Shown: one piece after another, positions 28,378 through 37,934 of the stretch | Numbering within the stretch: position 1 is the stretch's first letter | How the letters are laid out: every line of letters starts with the position of its first letter | From: Candidatus Baldrarchaeota archaeon | Lineage (GTDB): Archaea > Asgardarchaeota > Baldrarchaeia > Baldrarchaeales > DXJG01 | DNA length: 64,000 nt | NCBI GenBank assembly: GCA_019056805.1 | Contig: DXJG01000009.1 | Location: 1 to 64,000 of the forward strand | Reading direction: 5' to 3' | Translations under genes and position numbers: made by a program | Notes under the pieces: model-generated | Database searches by the model: none | Seen by the model: the letters and a program-made list of their open reading frames with translations, nothing else | What the model was told of the DNA's origin: nothing

Positions 28378-29229
28378 TTGAGTATCAATTGGAGGATTGC
28401 TGCTCTTCATCTCGTACCTCCCATCATTTCTACTGCCTTTATTTCAATAATATTCGCATTAATTCACAAACTTTCAAACATAGAGATAGAAGCAACACCA
28501 TTTTCAGAAGCTCAACTGGGTGCAACAGGAGCATTTCTTAATATGATCCTTTACATCTCTTTAGCCTTTATTGGAGGATTCGCCCTATACATATTATTTC
28601 GTAAGGCAAAAATTAATATTCTCAAGTTAATTTTCACCATTTTCTACTTTTTTACTTCTTTCTTTACCTTACTTTTACTCGAGGACGAAGTTCTAATCAT
28701 TTTAGGTATCCAAACTATTAACATATTTATTTATTTCCTTCCAGTTTTTCTATTAGCCTTCCTAATCACATACATTTCCATGTTCTCCAAGTCTAAAAAC
28801 GCCAAAAAAATAACCATAATATTCTTCTCATCTCTAATGGGATTCCTTCTCGGAATCTCTTTACCAATTCTCACCTTAACATTTACCCTAATAGCCCTTT
28901 CTCTCTATGATATTTACTCAGTCAAAAAAGGACCAATTAAAAATATAATGAAAACCATTGAGGAAAATAAAAGTCAATTTGATGAACTAACTCTATCTTA
29001 TACAAGTCAAAATATAGAAATAGGCTTGGGAGACCTCATATTCTACACAGCGCTCAACGTACGTGTAGTAATAAACTACTCAATATTCTCCATCCTCATG
29101 ACTTTCCTCGGTATTTTCATAGGTCTCCTAATAACTTGCAAGTTACTAGAAAAAGAACATATGGTACCAGGATTACCATTACCATCACTATTAGCAATTA
29201 CTTTCCTTTTTATATCATTACTAATTTAA
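28378..29229 (+). CDS. Presenilin/signal-peptide-peptidase-like intramembrane aspartyl protease
   Basis: Polytopic protein with about nine hydrophobic segments. The two catalytic motifs of the A22 family are visible: LYDIYSVKKGP (YD, near residue 178) and IGLGDLIFYTAL (GxGD, near residue 218). A C-terminal PGLPLPSLLAI corresponds to the PAL motif. It therefore looks like an active archaeal presenilin homologue cleaving transmembrane helices. Start TTG 28378 follows AGGTG by 6 nt; GTG 28369 is possible. The 5' neighbour is divergent and the 3' neighbour is convergent. Confidence 0.85.
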   Translation: MSINWRIAALHLVPPIISTAFISIIFALIHKLSNIEIEATPFSEAQLGATGAFLNMILYISLAFIGGFALYILFRKAKINILKLIFTIFYFFTSFFTLLLLEDEVLIILGIQTINIFIYFLPVFLLAFLITYISMFSKSKNAKKITIIFFSSLMGFLLGISLPILTLTFTLIALSLYDIYSVKKGPIKNIMKTIEENKSQFDELTLSYTSQNIEIGLGDLIFYTALNVRVVINYSIFSILMTFLGIFIGLLITCKLLEKEHMVPGLPLPSLLAITFLFISLLI

Positions 29230-29230
29230 G

Positions 29231-29425
29231 TTAAACTTCTACGATCTCGCACGGCACCTTTTTTAGCAGCTCCTCAGCTTCCTCAGGCGTGGTTTTCAAC
29301 GTATACAAGTATTTCTTAGTCCTTAACTTTAGCTTGACAACGTCACCAAGGCGTTTAACTCTACATTCAATAGCTCTCTTAGCAATTTCTAGAAAATCCT
29401 CTGCACTTTTTATTTCCCTAGGCAT
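29231..29425 (-). CDS. rpl38e: Ribosomal protein L38e
   Basis: A 64-residue protein starting MPREIKSAEDFLEIAKRA, with VKLKLRTKKYLYTL in the middle, the L38e signature. L38e is present in eukaryotes and only a subset of archaea. ATG 29425 has GGTGG 5 nt upstream; codons upstream of it are not homologous. Only one base separates its stop from that of the presenilin-like gene. Confidence 0.9.
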   Translation of the reverse strand: MPREIKSAEDFLEIAKRAIECRVKRLGDVVKLKLRTKKYLYTLKTTPEEAEELLKKVPCEIVEV

Positions 29426-29566
29426 GCGACCACCATCCATCTTCACAACTTCCCATCTTCAATACATAAAATACATATAAAATTTTCAGTAAATAAACCA
29501 ACAACAAAATATTAATATTCTAAACCTACTGAGAACATTAAATGTAATTAAGTATAATATTCCAAA

Positions 29567-29676
29567 GGGCCCGTGGTCTAGAGATAGGGAAGCCTTATCA
29601 TCCCGTCGGAAAACCTGGCTATGACGCTACCCTTACGAGGTAGAGGTCGCGGGTTCGAATCCCGCCGGGCCCACCA
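29567..29676 (+). tRNA. tRNA-Val(UAC) with an intron in the D-loop
   Basis: The acceptor stem is GGGCCCG/CGGGCCC, the discriminator A, and CCA is encoded. The anticodon arm is CTACC-CTTACGA-GGTAG with anticodon UAC and no intron. The T arm is GCGGG-TTCGAAT-CCCGC. The D arm is interrupted: GTCTAG is separated from GGCTATGAC by about 32 extra nt. Removing 29582-29613 gives a regular D-loop (AG-CCT-GG-CTA) and a 78-nt tRNA including CCA. Confidence 0.93.
29582..29613 (+). other. Non-canonical D-loop intron of tRNA-Val
   Basis: The intron boundaries are predicted from folding. TCT (29577-29579) pairs with GGA (29608-29610), with bulge AG^A at the 5' site and AA^C at the 3' site. The intron hairpin is GAT(A)GGGA paired with TCCCGTC. 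The same layout fits the tRNA-Lys D-loop intron. The central helix is only 3 bp with one G-U pair, so a one- or two-base shift is possible. Confidence 0.65.
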
Positions 29677-29759
29677 AGCCCCATCAATTCTATTTTTCAC
29701 AGAAGAAAAGACACCTTAGTGGTAAATTATTTTCATTCACAAATGTTAAAAGAATCAGA

Positions 29760-29921
29760 TTATCGTGAAGCCTCACGTTTCTTCCATCTTAGTCTTTTGC
29801 TTTTACACCGTCTACATTTGACAGCAGATGGTGCGTTTCTTGCGCCACATTTTCTGCAAATTTTTACATATAGCAGGTGTTTCATTGCTATTTCTCTTTT
29901 TATTGGATCGCTTACTGGCAT
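29760..29921 (-). CDS. rpl40e: Ribosomal protein L40e
   Basis: A 53-codon gene. The product begins MPVSDPIKREIAMKHLLYVK and contains a four-cysteine zinc site, CRKCGARN and CRRCKSKRLR, ending in basic residues. This is the archaeal L40e pattern (fused to ubiquitin in eukaryotes, free here). The RBS GGAGGA lies 6 nt upstream of ATG 29921. It stands between tRNA-Val and sucD. The zinc cysteines are complete. Confidence 0.95.
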   Translation of the reverse strand: MPVSDPIKREIAMKHLLYVKICRKCGARNAPSAVKCRRCKSKRLRWKKREASR

Positions 29922-30257
29922 TTTTGTTCCTCCTATACTATGTGACTACACAAGATTTTCGAACTTTAACAAAATGAAATGAAAAACTACTGTCTAGTTT
30001 GAGTTTTTTCCATTTAAAAGTTTATTGGTTGTTCAAATCTTTTTAAATTAATTTTTTCCAGTACTTAAGGTTTTAAATTCCATGGAATATGGAACAACAA
30101 TTCTCTTTTTCAGGCCTTTTATAATGAAAGTCGACTGGCATATGTTGAATTTATGCAAGTTTAAATTGTCTGCATAGAAGATATAAAATTTTATTTTCAT
30201 TAAGGAAGAAAAGAAGAAGTTTAAAGAAAAGTAATGGTTAAAAAGAAGTGAAGCTGA

Positions 30258-31124
<867 letters not shown>

Positions 31125-31126
31125 GT

Positions 31127-32281
31127 TCACTCATCTCCTGCTATACGATTTGCTATTTCAACAGCTCTTTTCGCAGCTTCTTCCATGGAATCCAATACAT
31201 CTATCCCTGCTTCCTGTAATATTTTTCTTCCCGCTTCTTCCATTGTTCCAACCATCCTAACAACTAGTGGTACCTGTATCTTAATTCTCTCTCTTGCTTC
31301 TATGATGCCCTTAGCCATCCAGTCACAACGCGTAATTCCACCTAGGATGTTTATAAAAACAACTTTTACTCGTGGATTTGATAAGATGATTTCAAGAGCA
31401 GTTTCCATTCTCTTCGGGTCTGCTCCCCCACCAACATCTAAAAAGTTAGCCGGCTTCCCACCATATAAGCTTACCATATCAAGAGTTGCCATAACTAGTC
31501 CCGCACCGTTTCCAATAATTCCGATATTCCCATCGAGCTCAACGTATGCAAGTCCCTCTTTTCTTGCTTTCAACTCTCTTTCATTAAATTCTTTCCCCTC
31601 AGTTTCCATGGTTTTTTCGAATTCAGGATGTCTGAATAAAGCATTATCATCAATAATTAGGCGAGCATCGGCTGCAATTAGTTTGTCATCTTTTGTTTTA
31701 ATAAGGGGATTAATTTCAACAAGTTCTGCATCGTATTTCTCAACAATTTTCCAAAGTTTATTTAGAATATCAGCTGCAATTATTAGATTTCTACCCTTTA
31801 ATCCAATTTTCTTCACTAGGTCTCTTGCTTCAAAACCTTGAAATCCTAATAAAGGATCTACATAATGCTTTATTATCTCTTCTGGATATTTTTCCGCCAC
31901 CTCTTCTATATCTACTCCCCCTCTAGAACTAACAATAGCTACATATTTTCTTGCAGATCTATCAACAGTTATTCCAAAATACAGTTCATTTTCTATTTCT
32001 AACTTCTCCTCTACAAGTACTTTTTCGATTTTTATTCCTTTTATCTGTGATCCTAAAATCTGAGATGCGATTTCTGCTGCTTCTTCTGGTGTTTCAGCGA
32101 ATTTTATTCCACCAGCTTTTCCTCTACCTCCAACCAAGACTTGAGCTTTAATTGCAACAGGTTTACCTATTTCTTCTGCAATTTTTTTGCATTCTTCAGG
32201 AGTATCTGCAATCTGACCCCTAGGTATCGATATGCCAAATTTTTTGAAAATTTCTTTGGCTTGGTACTCGTAGAGTTTCAT
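31127..32281 (-). CDS. sucC: Succinyl-CoA synthetase, beta subunit
   Basis: ATP-grasp subunit that holds the nucleotide and succinate sites. [17 protein letters not shown] is the classic start. [16 protein letters not shown] is the ATP-grasp loop, and [13 protein letters not shown] and [15 protein letters not shown] lie in the C-terminal ligase domain. Length 384 is normal. Its ATG overlaps the stop of the upstream Lrp gene (ATGA), and its stop overlaps the sucD start region. Confidence 0.96.
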   Translation of the reverse strand: MKLYEYQAKEIFKKFGISIPRGQIADTPEECKKIAEEIGKPVAIKAQVLVGGRGKAGGIKFAETPEEAAEIASQILGSQIKGIKIEKVLVEEKLEIENELYFGITVDRSARKYVAIVSSRGGVDIEEVAEKYPEEIIKHYVDPLLGFQGFEARDLVKKIGLKGRNLIIAADILNKLWKIVEKYDAELVEINPLIKTKDDKLIAADARLIIDDNALFRHPEFEKTMETEGKEFNERELKARKEGLAYVELDGNIGIIGNGAGLVMATLDMVSLYGGKPANFLDVGGGADPKRMETALEIILSNPRVKVVFINILGGITRCDWMAKGIIEARERIKIQVPLVVRMVGTMEEAGRKILQEAGIDVLDSMEEAAKRAVEIANRIAGDE

Positions 32282-32769
32282 GCCTGTCCCTCTGTGGTTC
32301 TTGAAAGTTCTTCTAATATTATATGTGCGCTTGTTTCTACTACTCCTTTTATTTTTGATACTTCTCTTAGAAATTCATCGAGCCGTGTTCGGCTAAGTAA
32401 AGCTATGAGGTCAATTTCTCCTGTTACTCTATATAGATTGCTGACGCCGATTTTTCGTATCGCGTCGTATGCTTCATTTCTGAATTGAGGTAAAACCTTT
32501 ATGAAGACGAATGCATCTGCCCCTTCTTCTCCTAAGGTAGCTAGTGCCTTTTCTGTTAAGTCTATAAATCCTCTTCCTGTCCTGACGAAGCCCATTTCAC
32601 GTAGTTTTCTTAAATGGTTACTTAAAGCCTGTCTTGTAATCCCTAGTTCATCTGCTAATCTTTTTTGTGTTTTATGTATCGAATATACTCTTACAGGTCT
32701 TCCGCTCTCATATAACTTTTTTAAAATTTCGAACTGTCTATCCGTTAACTTAGCTACATAAGAAGCCAT
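32278..32769 (-). CDS. Lrp/AsnC-like transcription regulator, coupled to sucCD
   Basis: An N-terminal winged helix (LADELGITRQALSNHLRKLR) is followed by an RAM/AsnC-like ligand domain (FVFIKVLPQFRNEAYDAI, then GEIDLIALL and VVETSAHII). The domain order differs a little from classical Lrp in having a longer linker. ATG 32769 is used. The stop overlaps the sucC start by 4 bp, so it is probably the operon's first gene and a likely regulator of succinyl-CoA synthesis. Its ligand is unknown. Confidence 0.85.
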   Translation of the reverse strand: MASYVAKLTDRQFEILKKLYESGRPVRVYSIHKTQKRLADELGITRQALSNHLRKLREMGFVRTGRGFIDLTEKALATLGEEGADAFVFIKVLPQFRNEAYDAIRKIGVSNLYRVTGEIDLIALLSRTRLDEFLREVSKIKGVVETSAHIILEELSRTTEGQA

Positions 32770-32837
32770 GACTTTCACCCATTGCCTTTTTTCACGTAAA
32801 TTTTTACATAGTTAAGATATAGCGATGTCTAAAAAAA

Positions 32838-32853
32838 CCTTTACATATATAAA
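32838..32853 (+). promoter_or_regulatory. TATA box of alba
   Basis: CTTTACATATATAAAAA gives a strong archaeal TATA element about 100 nt before the alba start, implying a leader near 75 nt. The leader ends with a small hairpin (AAGCT-AGT-AGCTT, 32924-32936) just before the RBS GGAGGG. Confidence 0.5.
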
Positions 32854-32951
32854 AATTTTGGTAGCAACATGTTCCTCTGTCGAAAGTTTTAAATCTTCAC
32901 ATTTGTTAGTGTGCAACAGCTTAAAGCTAGTAGCTTCTTGGAGGGACAGTC

Positions 32952-33230
32952 ATGTCGGAAGAGAATGCTGTATTCGTCGGAAACAAACCTGTTATGAACT
33001 ATGTCTTGGCAGTTTTAACATTATTTCACAACGGCGCGGAAGAAGTAAGCATAAAAGCAAGAGGTAGAGCAATCAGCCGTGCAGTGGATGTCGCCGAAAT
33101 AGTAAGAACCCGTTTCTTATCCGACACTGAAATTAAAGAAATAAAGATAGGAACGGAACAACTGACTGGAAGAGGCGGCGGACCAGCAAATGTTTCAACC
33201 ATAGAAATAGTGCTTTCGAAAAAACAGTAA
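32952..33230 (+). CDS. albA: Alba chromatin/RNA-binding protein
   Basis: Small dimeric DNA- and RNA-binding chromatin protein. [19 protein letters not shown] is the conserved start, with [20 protein letters not shown] carrying the basic binding surface and [17 protein letters not shown] at the end. Length 92 is normal. ATG 32952 has GGAGGG 6 nt upstream. It is divergent from the Lrp-sucCD operon. Lys in the position acetylated in Sulfolobus could not be aligned with certainty. Confidence 0.95.
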   Translation: MSEENAVFVGNKPVMNYVLAVLTLFHNGAEEVSIKARGRAISRAVDVAEIVRTRFLSDTEIKEIKIGTEQLTGRGGGPANVSTIEIVLSKKQ

Positions 33231-33299
33231 AACGAGGCGACCTCAATATTTTCTCTGTTAAAACCCTTACACATTTTTTAATCATGGGAGAGGTGAAAT

Positions 33300-33806
33300 G
33301 TGAAAACTCCCTTATGCACCTTTTGTTTAAAAAGCGGAATATTATGTCCTAAGTGTCAAGAAAAAGTTGAAAAAGGAGAAGTTTCCGAGCTAGATATCCA
33401 AATAGCTAAAGAACTTTTAGAATTAGAAACACGATTTCCAACCCTGAAAGATGTAGAATTAAAAAAATGCGTAGAGATAGGACCATTAGTTATTATACTA
33501 GTTGGTGAGAAGGACGTTTCAAGTGTTATAGGTCCTTCTGGTAAAATTGTTAAGCTTCTCAGTAAAAAACTTAACAAAAAAATACGAATAGTTGGAGAAT
33601 CGACCGATATAAGGAAAACCATTCAAGATTTACTCGCCCCAGCCGAAGTACTTGGGGTAAATGTTGTATGGTTACCAGATGGATCATATGAAAAAAAAGT
33701 TAGAGTTAGACGTTCAGATGCTAAAAAACTTCCTACTGATATTAAAACATTAGAAGAAGCTATACAATGTCTCTTAAATGAAAGATTTAGAATAGTAATG
33801 GAATAA
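33300..33806 (+). CDS. KH-domain RNA-binding protein (NusA-like)
   Basis: An N-terminal cysteine pair set (LCTFCLKSGILCPKC) is followed by a KH domain with VIGPSGKIVKLLSKKLNKK and a second basic part. The family is the archaeal KH protein often found beside aspS. A role in transcription elongation (NusA-like) or tRNA handling is suggested by family name only. Start is GTG 33300 with GAGGTGA just upstream. The aspS gene begins 43 bp after its stop. Confidence 0.82.
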   Translation: MKTPLCTFCLKSGILCPKCQEKVEKGEVSELDIQIAKELLELETRFPTLKDVELKKCVEIGPLVIILVGEKDVSSVIGPSGKIVKLLSKKLNKKIRIVGESTDIRKTIQDLLAPAEVLGVNVVWLPDGSYEKKVRVRRSDAKKLPTDIKTLEEAIQCLLNERFRIVME

Positions 33807-33849
33807 ATTTTGTTTTATAAAATATTCTACTTATTTTGAGGTGGAGAAC

Positions 33850-35166
33850 GTGATTGAAGACTTGGGAGACTGGAGAAGAACTCATTTATCTTCAGAAATT
33901 TCACCTAAATTGGAAGGGAGAGAAGTTGTTGTTTGTGGATGGGTTCAAAGAATTAGGCAACTTGGCAAATTAATGTTTATAGTATTAAGAGATAGAGAAG
34001 GCACTTTACAAGTCACGGTTCACCGAAATAAGGTTAAACCTACTCTTTTTGAAAAGTTAAAGAAACTAAAAAACGAATATGTAATTGCTGTAAAGGGAAT
34101 TGTTCAAGCATCAAAGGAAGCACCCAAAGGAGTTGAAATTTTACCAACAGAGGCAAAAATTCTAAATATTACCAACCCTCCCCTACCACTTGATCCCACA
34201 GGAAAAGTACCCGCTGACTTAGATACAAGATTAGATGCAAGAATTATTGATTTAAGACGCCCAAAAACATTTGCAATTTTTAAAATTAGGCACGTACTAC
34301 TCCAAAGCATTAGAGAATTTTTTGTTAAAAATGGATTTATTGAAGTTAACACACCTAAAATAATAGCGACAGCTACAGAAGGCGGTACAGAACTTTTCCC
34401 CGTATCATACTTTGATCGGGTTGCATACCTAGCTCAAAGCCCTCAACTTTATAAAGAAGAATTAACAGCAGTCTTTGAGAAGGTATTTGAAATAGGACCA
34501 GTTTTTAGAGCTGAAGAACACCGCACAACACGACACCTCGCAGAATTAATAATGATCGACATAGAAGAAGCCTTTGCCACTGCAGAGGATGTTATGAGAA
34601 CCCTAGAAGAATTAACAATATATGTTTTTCAAAAATTAAAAACAGAATGCGCAGTTGAATTAAAAACATTAGAACGAACATTGGAAATCCCCAAAACACC
34701 ATTTCCAAGATATACCTATGACGAAATACTAAAAATGTTAGAAAAAGATGGCATAGTAATTCCTTGGGGCGAAGATCTACCCACTCCCGCCTTAAGAAAA
34801 ATAGGTGAACACCTCAAGGGTCCATACTTTATAACAGATTGGCCCACTAAAAGCAAACCCTTCTACATTAAGCCAAGAAATGATAACCCAGAAGTTTGTG
34901 AAGCTTTTGATTTTATGTGGAGTTGGCTTGAACTAGCCTCTGGAGGAACCAGAATTCATAATAAAGAATTATTAATTGAAAGATTAAAAAATCAGGGATT
35001 AAACCCTGAGTCTTTCAAATACCACCTACAAACTTTTGATTGGGGAATGCCTCCTCACGCCGGATTCGGCCTCGGACTTGCTAGGCTACTTATGATAATT
35101 TGCGGAGTTAATAATATTAGAGAATGTGTACTTTTCCCAAGGGATATAGATAGGTTAACCCCCTAA
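33850..35166 (+). CDS. aspS: Aspartyl-tRNA synthetase
   Basis: Class II synthetase charging tRNA-Asp (and possibly tRNA-Asn in archaea without AsnRS). The N-terminal OB anticodon domain (VVVCGWVQRIRQLGKLMFIVL, in part) precedes the catalytic domain. Motif 2 is FRAEEHRTTRHLAE and motif 3 GFGLGLARLLM. GTG 33850 is chosen because GGTGGAGAAC directly precedes it; GTG 33841 would lie in the RBS. Whether it is discriminating cannot be settled here. Confidence 0.95.
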   Translation: MIEDLGDWRRTHLSSEISPKLEGREVVVCGWVQRIRQLGKLMFIVLRDREGTLQVTVHRNKVKPTLFEKLKKLKNEYVIAVKGIVQASKEAPKGVEILPTEAKILNITNPPLPLDPTGKVPADLDTRLDARIIDLRRPKTFAIFKIRHVLLQSIREFFVKNGFIEVNTPKIIATATEGGTELFPVSYFDRVAYLAQSPQLYKEELTAVFEKVFEIGPVFRAEEHRTTRHLAELIMIDIEEAFATAEDVMRTLEELTIYVFQKLKTECAVELKTLERTLEIPKTPFPRYTYDEILKMLEKDGIVIPWGEDLPTPALRKIGEHLKGPYFITDWPTKSKPFYIKPRNDNPEVCEAFDFMWSWLELASGGTRIHNKELLIERLKNQGLNPESFKYHLQTFDWGMPPHAGFGLGLARLLMIICGVNNIRECVLFPRDIDRLTP

Positions 35167-35175
35167 AGCTAGATT

Positions 35176-35907
35176 TCAATAAATTTCACCTTTAATAAAA
35201 GCTTCAGTACGTGGATCTTTTGGACTAGTGAAAATTTCCTCCGGCTTTCCAATTTCTATTATTTTTCCGTAAAATAAAAAGGCAATTCTGTGCGCAAGTC
35301 TTTTAGCTTGAAACATATTATGTGTAGCCATCACTACTGTTGTTTTTCTCTCTTTATTCACATTTAAAATAACTTTCTCAATTATAGCTGTATTTCTAGG
35401 ATCTAAATTCGCAGTAGGCTCATCTAACAATAGAACTTCAGGCTCGATAACAAGAGCTCTAGCAAGTGCAACTCTTTGAGCTTCACCACCTGAAAGTGTT
35501 GTCGCCCGTCTATTCCAGAGATCAGCTAAACCAACTAATTCCAAAACTTTCATCACTTTTTTTCTTATAGTTAATTTATCTACTCCTCGAATTTTTAACC
35601 CATAAGCAACATTTTCAAATACTGTTGTATTAAAAAGAACAGGATTCTGAAAAACAATGGCCATACGTCTACGTAAATAAATTTTTTCAGTTTCAGAACA
35701 CTTAGTAGTATCAATACCATCAAAAATTATTTTCCCATCTGTAGGACTATCAAGCAGATCGATTAAACGCAAAAGCGTTGTCTTCCCAGCGCCATTAGGA
35801 CCTATTACTGTAAAAAACTCCCCTCTTCCAACTTCCAGGTTAATATCCTCTAAAACATATTTATCTGAATACTTCTTATACAGATGCTGTATCTCAAGGA
35901 TGGTCAA
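35176..35907 (-). CDS. tupC: Tungstate/molybdate ABC transporter ATPase
   Basis: ABC ATPase with Walker A GPNGAGKTTLLR, signature LSGGEAQRVALARAL and Walker B VLLLDEPTANLD, followed by the switch His in MATHN. It is about 243 residues and lacks a C-terminal TOBE/MOP domain, as TupC proteins do. TTG start overlaps the tupB stop by 4 bp. The aspS stop lies just downstream and convergent. Confidence 0.93.
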   Translation of the reverse strand: MTILEIQHLYKKYSDKYVLEDINLEVGRGEFFTVIGPNGAGKTTLLRLIDLLDSPTDGKIIFDGIDTTKCSETEKIYLRRRMAIVFQNPVLFNTTVFENVAYGLKIRGVDKLTIRKKVMKVLELVGLADLWNRRATTLSGGEAQRVALARALVIEPEVLLLDEPTANLDPRNTAIIEKVILNVNKERKTTVVMATHNMFQAKRLAHRIAFLFYGKIIEIGKPEEIFTSPKDPRTEAFIKGEIY

Positions 35908-36605
35908 TAGATCCTCTCTCCTTTTCTCTGTAAATAAGTTAACATCATATTAATGATAAATGCAAGTAAAATTAGAATCAACCCCAAAGCGATTGCAAGC
36001 GCAAATTCCCCTCTTCTAGTTTCTAATACTATTGCTGTTGTAAGAGCACGTGTATACCATCTAATATTTCCCCCAACTATCATTATAGCCCCTACTTCAG
36101 ATATTACTCGACCAAAAGCAACTATAATTCCAGACAACATACTCATGCGAGTTTCCTTTAAGACAGTCCATATAAGCTGACCTTCTGTTGCTCCAAGAGA
36201 TATCGCTGTTTCCCTAACTGTTCTATCAATACTACTGACCGCAGCCATGGTTATACCCGTAATTATAGGTGTTGCTAATATAAATTGAGCAATTATCATT
36301 GCTAAAGGTGTATAAAGCAGATCTAAAAGTCCCAATGGACCACTTCTCGATAATAACAAAAATACGAATAAACCTACAACCACCGGGGGTAATCCCATCA
36401 TCGTATTTACAAAATTAACAACTAATTGTTTGCCTTTAAAGTCGTAAAGTCCAAGAAGTGCTCCAGAAGGTAAACCCACTATTGAACCCAATATGACAGC
36501 AGTTCCAGAAACTCTTAAAGATAAAAGAGTAATGTTCAGTACTTCCGGATCTAAGGAAAGTATTAACTGAAACGCTTTGAAAAATCCCTCTATGATCTCA
36601 TTCAA
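35904..36605 (-). CDS. tupB: Tungstate/molybdate ABC transporter permease
   Basis: Integral permease of about 233 residues with five to six hydrophobic segments. The cytoplasmic EAA-like loop ETAISLGATEGQLIWTVLK couples to the ATPase. Gene order A-B-C and the neighbouring ModE-type regulator identify the substrate class. TTG 36605 is chosen since GAGGTGA is 5 nt upstream; a GTG at 36614 lies inside that RBS. The gene follows tupA with an overlapping stop region. Confidence 0.92.
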   Translation of the reverse strand: MNEIIEGFFKAFQLILSLDPEVLNITLLSLRVSGTAVILGSIVGLPSGALLGLYDFKGKQLVVNFVNTMMGLPPVVVGLFVFLLLSRSGPLGLLDLLYTPLAMIIAQFILATPIITGITMAAVSSIDRTVRETAISLGATEGQLIWTVLKETRMSMLSGIIVAFGRVISEVGAIMIVGGNIRWYTRALTTAIVLETRRGEFALAIALGLILILLAFIINMMLTYLQRKGERIY

Positions 36606-36610
36606 ACTTA

Positions 36611-37654
36611 TCACCTCAGAATAGAATAAAATAGTATTATTTTAGATTTGCCATCCTTTATATCTCTTTTAAATTCTGGAATACTTGTTTCTTCTAATAC
36701 TACAAAGAAACCACTTGGTGGATCAAATTCTGGTTGACCCCAGTATTCATAAGCAGCTTGTTCCTCTTCCTCAGTACCCCAAGCATCTGGAGCGTTTCCA
36801 TAACACGGTATGAATAATTGTTCTCCTCCAACCGTGAAATTTGCTATTCGTTGCTGACCATAGTCTGATATAAAATATTCTATGAGTTTTCTGGCTAAGT
36901 CAAAGTTTACTTCTGGATGTTTTTCCGGATTAACAAGCAACCCACTATAAGGGTTGATCAATATAGGGTCTCCCTCCACTAACACTACTAGATTATCTAA
37001 ACTGTTCTTCATTGAGAGCCATGTTCCTCTATCGGTGAGGGTATATCCACTCTTACCCGAAAATCCCTCATTCGTAGCAATTAATGTATTACCCATGCCT
37101 TGGCCTGTTTCTAGATACCATGACTTTCCACTAGGGTTTATTCCCGCCATATCCCATATGCTTAATTCTTTTTTATGTGTTCCAGAATCGTCTCCCCTGG
37201 AAAAGAAGACTATTTCTCCTGCTTCTCCTGCTTCCGCTATTCTAATGAAAGCTTCGGTAACATTGCTTAAGCCTTCTATGTTTGCTGGATCATCAGGAGG
37301 ACCAACTACAATGAAATCGTTATACATTATTGGTACTCTATGAATCAAATCTCCAGAGTCTACATACAGTCTTTCTGTTTCGGGAGAATGAACTAGTACA
37401 ACATCTGCATCCCCTCTACTTGCTATTTCCAATGCTTGGCCAGTACCTACGGATAAGACGCGAACCTTTACATTATATTTTTCTTCGAACACTGGTAGCA
37501 TATAGTCTAAAAGCCCAGAGTCGTATGTACTAGTTGTAGTTGCAAGAATTAGGTCTTTTTCAGGCTTAGTTGTCCATTGATAAACAAGTATAGAGGACAA
37601 TAATATTGTAGTTGCAGCAAGAACTGCAATTAAAACAGTTATTCCCCGTCTCAT
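36611..37654 (-). CDS. tupA: Tungstate/molybdate-binding protein
   Basis: Extracytoplasmic oxyanion-binding lipoprotein-like protein. A membrane anchor or signal segment (ITVLIAVLAATTILLSSILV) starts it. The TupA signature TTTSTYDSGLLDYMLPVFEE is followed by SVGTGQALEIASRGDADV and SRGDDSGTHKKE. No lipobox cysteine is obvious, so a retained N-terminal helix is likely. ATG 37654 has GGTGATG upstream. A 24-bp palindrome lies 17-40 bp upstream. Tungsten uptake fits an anaerobe using AOR-type enzymes, but none is in the window. Confidence 0.94.
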   Translation of the reverse strand: MRRGITVLIAVLAATTILLSSILVYQWTTKPEKDLILATTTSTYDSGLLDYMLPVFEEKYNVKVRVLSVGTGQALEIASRGDADVVLVHSPETERLYVDSGDLIHRVPIMYNDFIVVGPPDDPANIEGLSNVTEAFIRIAEAGEAGEIVFFSRGDDSGTHKKELSIWDMAGINPSGKSWYLETGQGMGNTLIATNEGFSGKSGYTLTDRGTWLSMKNSLDNLVVLVEGDPILINPYSGLLVNPEKHPEVNFDLARKLIEYFISDYGQQRIANFTVGGEQLFIPCYGNAPDAWGTEEEEQAAYEYWGQPEFDPPSGFFVVLEETSIPEFKRDIKDGKSKIILFYSILR

Positions 37655-37670
37655 AGTTTACATCACCATC

Positions 37671-37694
37671 GTTATGCATATATATGCATAACGA
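37671..37694. promoter_or_regulatory. 24-bp perfect palindrome, likely ModE-type operator of tupABC
   Basis: The two half-sites CGTTATGCATAT and ATATGCATAACG abut to form a perfect 24-bp inverted repeat. The flanking CGTTAT/ATAACG and the total span equal those of the E. coli ModE operator as I recall it. A TATA-like TTTAAATATTAAT on the tupA strand (about 37704-37715) would place the transcription start inside the palindrome, so binding should repress tupA. A ModE-like gene lies divergently 240 bp away. Confidence 0.75.
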
Positions 37695-37934
37695 AAAAAC
37701 ACATTAATATTTAAAACTTATGATTCCACAAACCCCGTTTTCGTAGCTTAAAGGTACATTAATTTCAAACTAATTCTGTAAGTGTCGTTGACCACCCTGA
37801 AAACTTAACTGCAATTTCCCTTAAATTATGGAATTATTTGAATCTACTTTAACATAAAAAGTTAAAGTAACATAGTGACACTTATTATCGTGTAAACACT
37901 AAATTTGTGAGCTATTCTATGAAAGGTGTAGAAT

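Noticed and set aside
32825-33067. Frame in the alba leader running into alba
   Set aside because: It overlaps the TATA box and the alba gene in another frame and has no RBS. The promoter explanation fits better.
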